A stretch of DNA of 64,000 bases from Bacteroidales bacterium (GTDB taxonomy: Bacteria > Bacteroidota > Bacteroidia > Bacteroidales > WCHB1-69). Shown piece by piece: positions 37,037 to 45,260 of the stretch; position 1 is the first letter of the stretch; every line of letters begins with the position of its first letter. The DNA lies in the NCBI GenBank assembly GCA_024685175.1, contig JAIKWD010000007.1, positions 62,001-126,000 on the forward strand, written 5' to 3'. The translations under genes and the position numbers were made by a program. Below the pieces are notes generated by a model that was given only the letters and a program-made list of their open reading frames with translations, was not told the origin of the DNA and searched no databases.

Positions 37037-39148
37037 CTAATGTTGTATGATTATTTTTTTCTTACAAGAAACATTATCTCCTTGTACTACAATAGTATAA
37101 AAGCCGTTAGGCAGAGCGTGTATATCCATATACATTGCTTCTCCCGTAGTGCTTGAGGATTGAACCAATCTTCCCGTTACATCATAAAGCATCGCATGAC
37201 AACCTTGACAATCTTCAGGCAATCTTATGGTTACTGCCGTGGTGGCAGGGTTAGGAAACACTTGCACATTAGAGGTGGCAAAATCCTCTATTGCTTCCGG
37301 GGAATAATCTGATGACCACTCGATTTCAAAGCCATCGCCTGACATATAATTATCGCTCTTGAACTCAACGCTAATATCATTACAATTCAGAGTCAAAGGC
37401 GTAGGAATACTTGAGCCAGAAAGCGTAGTGATAAGGGATTTTGTTGGTGTAGACCAATCATAAATCTCCAAAAAATCCCCATCTTTAAGATCAAATCTAT
37501 TGAATTGCAGATGGATATATGAAGCCTCAAGAAGCCTAAAGTGCCAAAGACAAGAGGCATTAGCCTTGTAGTTACCTCCTTCACTTCCATCGTCAAGCAC
37601 ACCACGATAGGCATGTACATTGTACGAGCCACAGCTATATGAGTGTGTCATGACGTCGTAGCAGAGACGCCATCCGGCAGCAGTGATAGAATTGTCCGAA
37701 GAGAAGGTTATATAGAGGCTATCCGTACCAAAACTATAGTTCGTAATATCTGGCATAGAACCAGAGATGGTCCTCAAGAGATGGCCTTGGCTGGGATGAC
37801 CATCCCAAAAGCTCAAGGAGTCATGATCCGCCTGTGTGTCAAAATAAGTGAGATTCACTTTGACCCTATAAGCATTGGTAGCCGTAATCACATAGGTACA
37901 ACTTGAGTTGTTTTGATAGTTTTCCGGGCCGCTTCCGTCTTCCAGAGAGCCATTCTGAGAGTCCAGCACTTTCTCTGAGCAATAATAAGGATAATGCGCA
38001 GCCTTAGGATAAATTCCAACAACAGCACTTTGTCCATGGTTATAACCATTTACAGCATTAGTTACGCTATCGTTGTTTATCAAAACATAATAGCCATTGG
38101 AACTTCCTCCCCAACCAAAGTTGAAATGGAATAGTGTATCGTTGTCGTATCCATCGCAGACAAAAGCATGTCCACCTTCTTCATCGTAGCCGGAATAATA
38201 AACGGGGCGCGAGGCATCCAGCTCTTCCATCAGAATCTCATACCATTCAGAAATGGGGTAATCATGTTTGTGGATATACTCACATCCTTCATCATAGCCA
38301 AAGAAAGTTTTCAGGGCAAACGGAACATTTTCTGAATAGGCTCCAGAACCGTCGGAGCCATACATCATATCCACGGAAGTAGCACAATGGAAAATAAGCT
38401 TGGCCACTTCGTTATTATAATAACGGATCTGATCATTCATTGCCTCATAACAATAGTTATGATTGGCAAAATTGACAAAGAAACTTCCATAATCCGTATG
38501 ATTTACATGTGCGCCAGAGCCATGCAATGGATAGCGGTAATAGTACATAATCGTCGCCATGGCCACAGCCACACATCCATTAGGGGTACGGTTATCATAG
38601 CCGCTAGGGGCATCGAAGTCAATGGGAGAGTAATAATTGTAATACTGTGTTTGGTTCCACAGAGCGGTTGTCAATGGAGCCACGCCTCCTTCTTCAGAAT
38701 CCTTCGGAGTCCTATTATTCTCAAGTTCCAGCCAACTATTGTGAATGGCTAGCGAAGAGGAAGTAGCATTCCGTCTCACCTGACGAATTTGTCTTTTATA
38801 ACCATCCAGTAGCATTTTGGCACCTGGAGCGATGTCATTCATATCAAACTGTTGATGTGGGGAATACGCTAGAACAGGTGTTACTGCATCGTCGGCGGAC
38901 ATGATAATAAAACCCTTGTGGAAGTTCATTACCATCAACAATGTGTCTTGTTGATCCACAACGAAATCACAATTCAACGGTTCACTATCGAGACTTTTTA
39001 TGCCAAGAGACTGACCTTTTAATTGAAAGGCTTTTATCCCCATGTTAACCAAACGTTTGCCCTGTACTGGAGCAGCCATCAAGGAGGAGACAAAAGCAAG
39101 TAATACGAGAGAACAAAAAAGGCCCCTTGAGTAATTTCTTATTTTCAT
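37037..39148 (-). CDS. C10 (streptopain-type) cysteine protease with CUB domains and T9SS sorting tail
   Basis: The 703-aa preproprotein has a signal peptide (MKIRNYSRGLFCSLVLLAFV...AA) and a propeptide to about residue 150 with FHKGFIIMSADDAVTPVLAY. The C10 catalytic domain follows, with Cys192 in TPNGCVAVAMATIMYYYRYP and His327 in EEGGHAFVCDGY, then HFNFGWGGSSNGYY. Two CUB-like domains cover about 385-505 and 510-615, and the T9SS type A signal (VQVFPNPATTAVTI to NGFYTIVVQGD) ends the protein. Prtt-like C10 proteases of this layout are known from Bacteroidetes; secretion across the outer membrane is expected. I start at 39148; an upstream ATG frame would run into the terminator of the preceding gene. 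Confidence 0.92.
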   Translation of the reverse strand: MKIRNYSRGLFCSLVLLAFVSSLMAAPVQGKRLVNMGIKAFQLKGQSLGIKSLDSEPLNCDFVVDQQDTLLMVMNFHKGFIIMSADDAVTPVLAYSPHQQFDMNDIAPGAKMLLDGYKRQIRQVRRNATSSSLAIHNSWLELENNRTPKDSEEGGVAPLTTALWNQTQYYNYYSPIDFDAPSGYDNRTPNGCVAVAMATIMYYYRYPLHGSGAHVNHTDYGSFFVNFANHNYCYEAMNDQIRYYNNEVAKLIFHCATSVDMMYGSDGSGAYSENVPFALKTFFGYDEGCEYIHKHDYPISEWYEILMEELDASRPVYYSGYDEEGGHAFVCDGYDNDTLFHFNFGWGGSSNGYYVLINNDSVTNAVNGYNHGQSAVVGIYPKAAHYPYYCSEKVLDSQNGSLEDGSGPENYQNNSSCTYVITATNAYRVKVNLTYFDTQADHDSLSFWDGHPSQGHLLRTISGSMPDITNYSFGTDSLYITFSSDNSITAAGWRLCYDVMTHSYSCGSYNVHAYRGVLDDGSEGGNYKANASCLWHFRLLEASYIHLQFNRFDLKDGDFLEIYDWSTPTKSLITTLSGSSIPTPLTLNCNDISVEFKSDNYMSGDGFEIEWSSDYSPEAIEDFATSNVQVFPNPATTAVTIRLPEDCQGCHAMLYDVTGRLVQSSSTTGEAMYMDIHALPNGFYTIVVQGDNVSCKKKIIIQH

Positions 39149-39168
39149 TAAATTTATGTTTAGGCAAT

Positions 39169-39199
39169 AAAAAAAGGATATTTTATGCAAATATCCTTT
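39169..39199 (-). terminator. Intrinsic terminator of the S23-type gene
   Basis: Arms AAAGGATAT and ATATCCTTT (9 bp) with a 9-base loop are followed on the minus strand by seven T. It lies just after the stop of the four-helix-bundle gene and 21 bases before the protease start codon. Confidence 0.82.
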
Positions 39200-39219
39200 C
39201 ACATAAGTTTATAATTCCA

Positions 39220-39666
39220 TTAGAAACTCATATCGTTAATAGGATCAAGCATGTCTTCGTCTTTCTCCTCACGACTAATAGCTCCAGCACTTCTTTGTAA
39301 GGAAGCAATCAAGGATCCAATCATCTTGGTGAGTTCCATCAACTGATTACGGGAATATTCAGTAGCTTCGTTCTGGAAAACACCTTTTCTGGTAGCAATC
39401 TCCGTGTACACCACGCATTCGCGGACAGAGCTTTTAGCCATTTTGAGATAATAAAGAAACTGTGTTTTGTTCCGAGAAGAACCTTCCGCCGTATTCAAGG
39501 CAATACCATGAGCAGATTTTAAGAAACTCTCTTTTAGAAAAGCCAAGGCATCGTCAGTGATATTCTGAATTTCTCCATATAGCCAAGTTATATAGTCCAT
39601 CGCCTTAGCATAGATCCGAAGGTCCTCGAATCTAAAGAAGCTTACATTGGTGTCTTGTTCGTTCAT
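39220..39666 (-). CDS. Four-helix-bundle protein, S23 (23S rRNA intervening-sequence) family
   Basis: The 148-aa product begins with FRFEDLRIYAKAMDYITWLY and contains LKSAHGIALNTAEGSSRNKTQFLYYLKMAKSS, the signature of the small S23 helical bundle family common in Bacteroidetes. Members were first found in rRNA intervening sequences; the biochemical role is unknown. Here it is a single-gene unit with a very good promoter and terminator, not next to rRNA. Confidence 0.9.
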   Translation of the reverse strand: MNEQDTNVSFFRFEDLRIYAKAMDYITWLYGEIQNITDDALAFLKESFLKSAHGIALNTAEGSSRNKTQFLYYLKMAKSSVRECVVYTEIATRKGVFQNEATEYSRNQLMELTKMIGSLIASLQRSAGAISREEKDEDMLDPINDMSF

Positions 39667-39700
39667 ATTCTTACGGTTTTTTAATAGTGAATAATGGAGG

Positions 39701-39730
39701 CAAAAATAAACCTTTTTTTTACAATGTCAA
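39701..39730 (-). promoter_or_regulatory. Promoter of the S23-type gene
   Basis: On the minus strand TTG (39730 to 39728), 19 bases, then TATTTTTG (39708 to 39701): an exact Bacteroidetes consensus spacing. The start codon is 35 bases further. Confidence 0.72.
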
Positions 39731-39814
39731 TTTTTTTATAAAAAAAACAGACAAAAAAAACGAAAATAATGCTCCAAAATCGTACGAAATGTAAGTACCA
39801 AGCGCAATTTTTAG

Positions 39815-39822
39815 TACTTTTG
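39815..39822 (+). promoter_or_regulatory. -7 box for the M23-phoH-lpxK-PNP unit
   Basis: The sequence tacttttg matches TAnnTTTG and lies 27 bases before the ATG of the M23-like gene. The -33 region is not well matched. Confidence 0.6.
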
Positions 39823-39848
39823 CGCTTTATTCTTCTTTTGTAAAAAAA

Positions 39849-40757
39849 ATGGGTATATTTCAAAAGATACGGAAACTCTGGAACGTGATCGTAACCGATT
39901 GGAAGACTAAGTATCGCTTGGTTTTTTCAAACGAAGACACTAACGAGCAACGATGGGAAGTAAAGAACATCACCATCAAGAAAACGGTGGTGATAGGAGT
40001 TATAGCCGTTGCCGTCATTGTTTTCCTCACCAGTCTACTAATTGCACTTACCCCATTACGTGTTTATATTCCCGGTTATACTTCACAAAGAGAGTATAAG
40101 TTATACAAACAAGCTGTTTCCAAGATTGACTCCCTGGAAAAGACCATCTCCAATAATCAAGCTTATATAGACCATTTTACAGCCATGGCCGAGGGACAAG
40201 TACCAACTATGGAGGACATGGACAATAATGCAGCATCCACGCCGGATGTTCACAACACCAGTCGAGATACAACTCGACTGAAGAAGACTCGAGAGATTAT
40301 TGAGGAAGCTGAAATGATTTTGGGACGCGTGCAAAAAGAGAACACGAATAGCATCCCAACGCTAGACCAAGCCAAAATCTCCAATCTTTCCATATATCCC
40401 CCCGCTCTGGGTGCAGTCAGTAGCCTGTTCAATCCCGAGAAAAAACACTATGGCATTGACATTCAAGGAACTAAAAACAGTGCCGTAAGTTGTGTGGCTG
40501 ACGGTGTGGTGATCTCATCCAACTACTCTGACAATGACGGATATGTTATCATCGTCCAACATCCGGGCAATCTCATCTCTGTTTATAAGCGCAACGCATC
40601 TTTGCTGAAGAGAGTCGGCGATCGCGTTAAAGCCGGCAGCCCCATCGCCATCATGGGAAGCACGGGCAACATTGATGGCAAGTCCATCCATTTACATTTC
40701 GAATTGTGGTACAATGGCTTTCCCATCAACCCATTAAACTATCTTGTCATTCAATAA
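39849..40757 (+). CDS. M23-family peptidase-like membrane protein, active site altered
   Basis: The 302-aa protein has a short cytoplasmic start, one membrane span (about residues 46-69), a coiled-coil-like segment (about 80-115) and a C-terminal LytM/M23 domain (about 185-300). Zinc-ligand motifs are present: His200 and Asp204 in HYGIDIQG, and His281 and His283 in HLHFELW. The residue after SVYK, where M23 enzymes usually have a catalytic His, is Arg248 (YKRNASLLKRVGDRV). It may therefore be a weak or inactive enzyme that regulates other cell-wall hydrolases, as known for EnvC-type proteins. It lies 12 bases before phoH. Confidence 0.9.
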   Translation: MGIFQKIRKLWNVIVTDWKTKYRLVFSNEDTNEQRWEVKNITIKKTVVIGVIAVAVIVFLTSLLIALTPLRVYIPGYTSQREYKLYKQAVSKIDSLEKTISNNQAYIDHFTAMAEGQVPTMEDMDNNAASTPDVHNTSRDTTRLKKTREIIEEAEMILGRVQKENTNSIPTLDQAKISNLSIYPPALGAVSSLFNPEKKHYGIDIQGTKNSAVSCVADGVVISSNYSDNDGYVIIVQHPGNLISVYKRNASLLKRVGDRVKAGSPIAIMGSTGNIDGKSIHLHFELWYNGFPINPLNYLVIQ

Positions 40758-40769
40758 CAGACATCAACT

Positions 40770-41804
40770 ATGGAAAAAAGCATCATTATAGATCCCGACA
40801 CTGTCGTAGGACTGTACGGCAGTCACAATACAAACATCGACCTGCTCACGCACATCTTCCCCAAACTGAAGATCGTGGCCCGTGGCAACGAGATCAAGGT
40901 TGCGGGCGAGGACCAAGAGGTGCAGAACTTTGAAGAGCGTATCCGCCTATTGTGCTTACACTTAGAGCAATACGGCAAGTTGACCGAGACTGATATATTA
41001 AACATCACGGCATTGGAAGACGATAGTTTCTATCGTTTGGACAATGGTGACGGCAATGGTAACAGCAACGTCATCGTGCACGGACGCGAGGGCAAGCTCA
41101 TTAAGGCCATCACGCCCAACCAGAAGAAACTGGTGGAGAGTGCCAAGAAGAACGATATGGTGTTCGTTATCGGTCCTGCCGGCACAGGCAAAACCTACAC
41201 GGCCGTGGCCTTGGCGGTCAGAGCCCTGAAGAACAAAGAGATACGCCGTATCATCCTTACCCGCCCCGCGGTTGAGGCCGGCGAGAACCTAGGGTTTTTA
41301 CCCGGCGACTTGCGCGACAAACTCGACCCCTATCTGCAACCCCTATACGATGCCTTATGGGACATGATTCCGATGCAGAAGTTGGTTTCCTATTTGGAAG
41401 ACAAGGTCATCGAGATTGCGCCTCTCGCCTTTATGCGTGGCCGGACCCTCGACAACGCGTATGTCATCCTTGACGAGGCGCAGAACGCCACGTCGGCCCA
41501 ACTCAAGATGTTCCTGACACGTATGGGCAAGAACGCCAAGTTCTTCATTACGGGCGACATAACTCAGATTGATCTACCTAAGAACCAGCAATCCGGCCTG
41601 ATGCAAGCCGACCGTATCTTAAGCAAGATACCGGGCATCGACTTTATATATATGGACACCAAGGATGTGGTGCGTCACCATCTGGTTACCAAGATCATCA
41701 AGAGTTACGAGGAGTACGAGGACAAGCAGGCCGCCTACGAGCAGAAGCGCAAGGAGGAACGTTTGGCCGCCAAAACGGATAAAGCCGAAGGTGATGAGCA
41801 GTAA
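40770..41804 (+). CDS. phoH: PhoH-like ATPase
   Basis: The 344-aa protein belongs to the PhoH/YbeZ family of P-loop ATPases, linked to RNA metabolism and rRNA maturation. An N-terminal KH-like part precedes Walker A (GPAGTGKT, residues 135-142), the motif LTRPAVEAGENLGFLPGDLR, and Walker B (AYVILDEAQNAT). The C-terminus is a lysine/glutamate-rich tail. Its stop overlaps the lpxK start by 11 bases. Confidence 0.95.
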   Translation: MEKSIIIDPDTVVGLYGSHNTNIDLLTHIFPKLKIVARGNEIKVAGEDQEVQNFEERIRLLCLHLEQYGKLTETDILNITALEDDSFYRLDNGDGNGNSNVIVHGREGKLIKAITPNQKKLVESAKKNDMVFVIGPAGTGKTYTAVALAVRALKNKEIRRIILTRPAVEAGENLGFLPGDLRDKLDPYLQPLYDALWDMIPMQKLVSYLEDKVIEIAPLAFMRGRTLDNAYVILDEAQNATSAQLKMFLTRMGKNAKFFITGDITQIDLPKNQQSGLMQADRILSKIPGIDFIYMDTKDVVRHHLVTKIIKSYEEYEDKQAAYEQKRKEERLAAKTDKAEGDEQ

Positions 41805-42870
41805 GTTCAAGCCCCGTTGGTACTTGTACCCTTTCGCATGGGTATTCGGCGGCGTAGCCTGGCTGCGTCGACGTTTATACAGGTGGGGCATTCTCAAGGC
41901 CTACCAGCCCGACATTCCCGTGGTTTGCGTAGGCAACATCGCCATCGGAGGCACCGGGAAGACCCCGCACGCCGACTTCATCACCAAAGTCTTGTCGCGC
42001 GAGCATCACGTGGCGATGTTGAGTCGCGGCTACGGTCGGACCAGCAAGGGATATGTCTTGGCCAACACCACGCCTGCTGAGTTGTTGACCGCCGAACTCA
42101 TCGGTGACGAGCCCTTGTTGTTGCACGAGCGGCACCCCGAATTGCCGTTGGCCGTGGACGAGAGTCGCAAGGAAGGTATTTTCAAGCTTCGTGAGTTCGC
42201 ACCGGACACGGACGTGATTGTAATGGACGATGCCTACCAGCATCTATCGGTCAATCCAACCCTTAAAATGATCCTCACGGAATACGAGCGTCCCTATTTC
42301 AAAGACTATCCAATGCCGGCGGGACGGCTTCGCGAGTATCCTTCCGCCGTGAAGGATGCCGACCTTGTGGTCGTCACCAAGGTGACGGATGCCGAAGCAC
42401 AGGTGGACCGTGAATGGTGGCGCAGGAAACTAGGGCTCCTTGATAGCCAGCCGCTGTTTTTCACCCGTTATCGTCACGCCAGACCCGAGCCCGTGACTCC
42501 GGCCGCCAAGGCGATGGCCGACCTCACCTCGCGCGAGATCGTATTGATGACCGGCATCGCCCGATCCCAGCCTTTGTTCGAACACTTGCAAGAATCGTAT
42601 CTCATCACCCGTCACGTGAAGTTCCCCGACCATCACCGATACACTTTGACCGAAATCGAACAGGTCAAGAAATATTTGGGCAACAACAGCGTTCTATTCA
42701 CCACCGAGAAAGATTGGATGCGGTTGCAATTCGGCAACATAAAAAAATCATTATCTTTGCTGCCTGTATTCATTCTTCCTATCGAAGTTGAATTTTTAAC
42801 CGAAGAAGAAAAAACGACCTTTATCAAAATACTTGAAGAAAATGTTGGAAGAAAAGAGAAGAAAAATTGA
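41794..42870 (+). CDS. lpxK: Tetraacyldisaccharide 4'-kinase
   Basis: LpxK (358 aa) phosphorylates the lipid A disaccharide at the inner membrane, giving lipid IVA. The Walker A segment VGNIAIGGTGKTP lies at residues 47-59, followed by VAMLSRGYGR and VIVMDDAYQHLSV. I start at the ATG at 41794, which overlaps phoH; the open frame further upstream is antisense-free but lies wholly within phoH. The 3' end overlaps the next gene by 29 bases. Confidence 0.95.
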   Translation: MSSKFKPRWYLYPFAWVFGGVAWLRRRLYRWGILKAYQPDIPVVCVGNIAIGGTGKTPHADFITKVLSREHHVAMLSRGYGRTSKGYVLANTTPAELLTAELIGDEPLLLHERHPELPLAVDESRKEGIFKLREFAPDTDVIVMDDAYQHLSVNPTLKMILTEYERPYFKDYPMPAGRLREYPSAVKDADLVVVTKVTDAEAQVDREWWRRKLGLLDSQPLFFTRYRHARPEPVTPAAKAMADLTSREIVLMTGIARSQPLFEHLQESYLITRHVKFPDHHRYTLTEIEQVKKYLGNNSVLFTTEKDWMRLQFGNIKKSLSLLPVFILPIEVEFLTEEEKTTFIKILEENVGRKEKKN

Positions 42871-43666
42871 AGAGACCATTGCCTATATCAAGAGCCATAA
42901 GAGCATAAACCCAAAGATTGCCATCGTATTGGGTTCCGGCCTCGGCGGGCTCACCCAATCTATGGAAATCACCGATGAAATCTCCTACCACGACATCCCG
43001 AACTTTCCCGTCTCCACGGTTAAGGGGCACAAAGGAGCAATGACTTTCGGACGATTGGGTGGCGTAGAAGTAATGGTTTTCAACGGCCGTATGCACTACT
43101 ATGAAGGTTATCCGATGGATATGGTAACCTATCCGCAGCAGATTTTGCCCGGATTGGGCATTGAGACCATCATCTTGTCGAATGCCGCTGGCGGTATGAA
43201 CCCCACCTTCAAAGTGGGCGACATTATGATCATTCGCGACCACATCAACATGTTCGGCACCAATCCGTTAATCGGGCCGAACGACGACGAGTTGGGTCCA
43301 CGTTTCCCCAATATGAGCGAAGTCTATTCCCACAAACTCATCAAACTGGCGCACAAGAAGGCCCGCGAGACAGGCGTTCACTTGCAGGAAGGCGTTTATA
43401 TGGGTGTTTCCGGACCTTGTTTCGAGACGCCCTCCGAATACAAGATGTACTACATTATGGGTGCTGATGCTGTGGGGATGTCCACCGTGCCGGAGGCCAT
43501 CGTGGCCCGTCACAGAGGTCTGAACATCTTCGCGTTGTCCGTCATCACTGACCTGGGCGTTATAGGACAGGTAATGGAGGCCACGCACGAAGAGGTGTTA
43601 GAGGCTGCTAACACCGCAGGTCCGAACATGGTGAAACTGGTCTGCGCAATGTTACCGGAAATGTAA
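42842..43666 (+). CDS. Purine nucleoside phosphorylase (PNP-I family, trimeric type)
   Basis: The 274-aa enzyme splits purine nucleosides with phosphate for base salvage. Family motifs include IAIVLGSGLGGLTQ, MHYYEGYPMDMVTYP, NAAGGMNPTFKVGDIMIIRDHIN, the substrate-loop GVSGPCFETPSEYKM and DAVGMSTVPEAIVARH. This is the PunA/XapA-type trimeric enzyme, not the small DeoD type. The ATG at 42842 lies within lpxK; a TTG three codons upstream is less likely. Confidence 0.95.
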   Translation: MLEEKRRKIEETIAYIKSHKSINPKIAIVLGSGLGGLTQSMEITDEISYHDIPNFPVSTVKGHKGAMTFGRLGGVEVMVFNGRMHYYEGYPMDMVTYPQQILPGLGIETIILSNAAGGMNPTFKVGDIMIIRDHINMFGTNPLIGPNDDELGPRFPNMSEVYSHKLIKLAHKKARETGVHLQEGVYMGVSGPCFETPSEYKMYYIMGADAVGMSTVPEAIVARHRGLNIFALSVITDLGVIGQVMEATHEEVLEAANTAGPNMVKLVCAMLPEM

Positions 43667-43690
43667 AATCCGATTTGACATACCACATAA

Positions 43691-43717
43691 AAGCACTCCG
43701 TTGGAGTGCTTTTTTTT
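43691..43717 (+). terminator. Intrinsic terminator of the PNP gene (possibly bidirectional)
   Basis: Arms aagcactcc and ggagtgctt (9 bp, loop gtt) are followed by seven T after the paired bases. It lies 24 bases after the PNP stop. On the minus strand it is 11 bases past the azlD stop and is followed by four T, so it may serve both genes. Confidence 0.88.
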
Positions 43718-43727
43718 ACCTATTAAT

Positions 43728-44063
43728 CTAAAAAATCACGGGGAGCAGGAGTTCCACAATGATTGCGACGAGAACGGCCACAAGTGCCACTCGAACGAGC
43801 CCTTTATCTTTCCAAGCCAGCACGATAGCCACCATCGTAGCGATGGCTGCCGAGGTAAAATGGGGGGTCGTGGCGCCGGCGGGCGTGGTGGAATACAACA
43901 CGTCGGGGAAAGTCATTGCGGAGAGGACGCAGAATGGGATGTAGAACAAGAAGTCCTGCACCCATTCGTTCTCCAACCTCGTACGCACAAATCCAATCGG
44001 TATGACCCGAATCAGATAGGTGGTCAAGGCCATAATGAGCATACAGATGGCAATATTCTCCAT
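43728..44063 (-). CDS. azlD: AzlD-family small subunit of branched-chain amino acid exporter
   Basis: The 111-aa membrane protein has about four spans (MLIMALTTYLIRVIPI, FLFYIPFCVLSAMTFP, IATMVAIVLAW and the hydrophobic C-terminus). AzlC-AzlD pairs export branched-chain amino acids and analogues. I take the ATG at 44063, one base after the azlC stop; a start three codons earlier (44072), overlapping azlC, is equally possible. Confidence 0.9.
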   Translation of the reverse strand: MENIAICMLIMALTTYLIRVIPIGFVRTRLENEWVQDFLFYIPFCVLSAMTFPDVLYSTTPAGATTPHFTSAAIATMVAIVLAWKDKGLVRVALVAVLVAIIVELLLPVIF

Positions 44064-44064
44064 A

Positions 44065-44802
44065 CTACACATTGACGCCTCCTTTCTGCGTTCTCTTTCT
44101 GAAACGCTTTACCTCCTTGATGGACGCGCAGATGGCTGCACCCAGAATAGCTGATATGATGATTGCCCAGCCACCTCCACCGTTCTTGGAAAGCACGTTG
44201 ATGCCCGGCACGTATTTGAACAGGCAAGAGAGCAGTGCCGAAACGATCACGGCAATGGCCACCTTGCGGCCCTTGCGCGCCGGCGGAATGATGATGGCGA
44301 TGAACATACAATAGAGGGCGATGCCGAAGCAGCCCTGTAACATCGGCGATAGGAGACTGGAAGCCACGGCGCCGAGGAACGTGCCCAGCGTCCATCCGAA
44401 AATGGGCGTGGCCATCAGGCCGCCGAAAAACGGAAAACTGACGTCTTCCTTCTCCATAGAAGCCAAGGCGAACACCTCATCGGTGATGCAGAATGCCATA
44501 ACGGCGCGTTTGTAGAACGGCATCTCCGGGTTCACCTTCTGCGAAAGGGAGAGAGACATCAGCATATAGCGCAGGTTGATAACGAAGGTCGTGATCACCA
44601 ACTCGATGTAAGGCGCGCCGCCCTCGATGAGGCGAATGCCAGCGAACTGTCCCGCCGAAGCCATATTGGTGAGCGATATGATAGTGGCTTCCAATGGGTT
44701 GAAACCCATCTTGACCGCAATCAAACCGAAGGTAAAAGAAACGGGAATGTATCCCAAGCAGATCGGGAAGCCCTTCTTTATACCCCTAATAAACTCATTC
44801 AT
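44065..44802 (-). CDS. azlC: AzlC-family branched-chain amino acid exporter
   Basis: The 245-aa membrane protein has the AzlC N-terminal signature GIKKGFPICLGYIPVSFTFG and LTNMASAGQFAG, with about six to seven hydrophobic spans, and works with AzlD. Substrate assignment is from the family only. The promoter candidate TATCTTTG is at 44833-44840. Confidence 0.93.
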   Translation of the reverse strand: MNEFIRGIKKGFPICLGYIPVSFTFGLIAVKMGFNPLEATIISLTNMASAGQFAGIRLIEGGAPYIELVITTFVINLRYMLMSLSLSQKVNPEMPFYKRAVMAFCITDEVFALASMEKEDVSFPFFGGLMATPIFGWTLGTFLGAVASSLLSPMLQGCFGIALYCMFIAIIIPPARKGRKVAIAVIVSALLSCLFKYVPGINVLSKNGGGGWAIIISAILGAAICASIKEVKRFRKRTQKGGVNV

Positions 44803-45245
44803 AAGTATTTAACTATCCTTCGTTTCAGGTGGCAAAGATAGCAAAAATTAAGTTCTCAAAAATGACAATAATATAGCCAACGGGATTTTACAGTCCAAAT
44901 AGTATATTTTTGTTGCGAACATATTTTTTACATACAAAAATTGATCATTAATCAACTTAGTTTTTATGTGTCTATTTTTTTATTCTTATTTTGATTAATA
45001 CCGTTAGTATTGTATATCTATGCCTATGAACCACTCCTAATTAATGTATAGGAAAAATACATAGACTTATGTAACAAATACGATGAAAAAGCAGATATGC
45101 ATAGAAAAGATCTCGTTGTTTGGACTTACGTATCCGGAAAGGCGACACTGACAAGCTGTTCTACGTACACCCCGACCGCCCCGGCAGTAACACGCACATC
45201 ACCGATGAAACACTGAAACAACAGCCCTGTTTAGGACACTCTATT
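44803..45245. other. 443-base gene-poor, AT-rich gap
   Basis: The stretch contains the azlCD promoter box (minus, 44833-44840), a plus-strand TATTTTTG box at 44905-44912 that has no intact gene behind it, and the RHS-like remnant at 45084-45260. Base composition shifts from AT-rich to GC-richer at about 45130, where the remnant begins. Confidence 0.65.
44833..44840 (-). promoter_or_regulatory. -7 box for azlCD
   Basis: The minus strand reads TATCTTTG, a full TAnnTTTG match, 31 bases before the azlC start. Confidence 0.55.
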
Positions 45246-45260
45246 TTATTGCGACAGTAA
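45084..45260 (+). pseudogene. Remnant of an RHS/YD-repeat protein gene
   Basis: A 58-codon frame ends with KLFYVHPDRPGSNTHITDE and a short divergent tail. The segment matches the RHS core motif (F-Y-hydrophobic-HPDhlGSt...iTD) found near the end of RHS core domains. Nothing upstream in the frame looks like RHS, and the frame runs into the 3' end of the convergent flavoprotein gene. It is most likely a small decayed piece of a former RHS gene. The alternative, a real small gene, is less likely. Confidence 0.5.
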
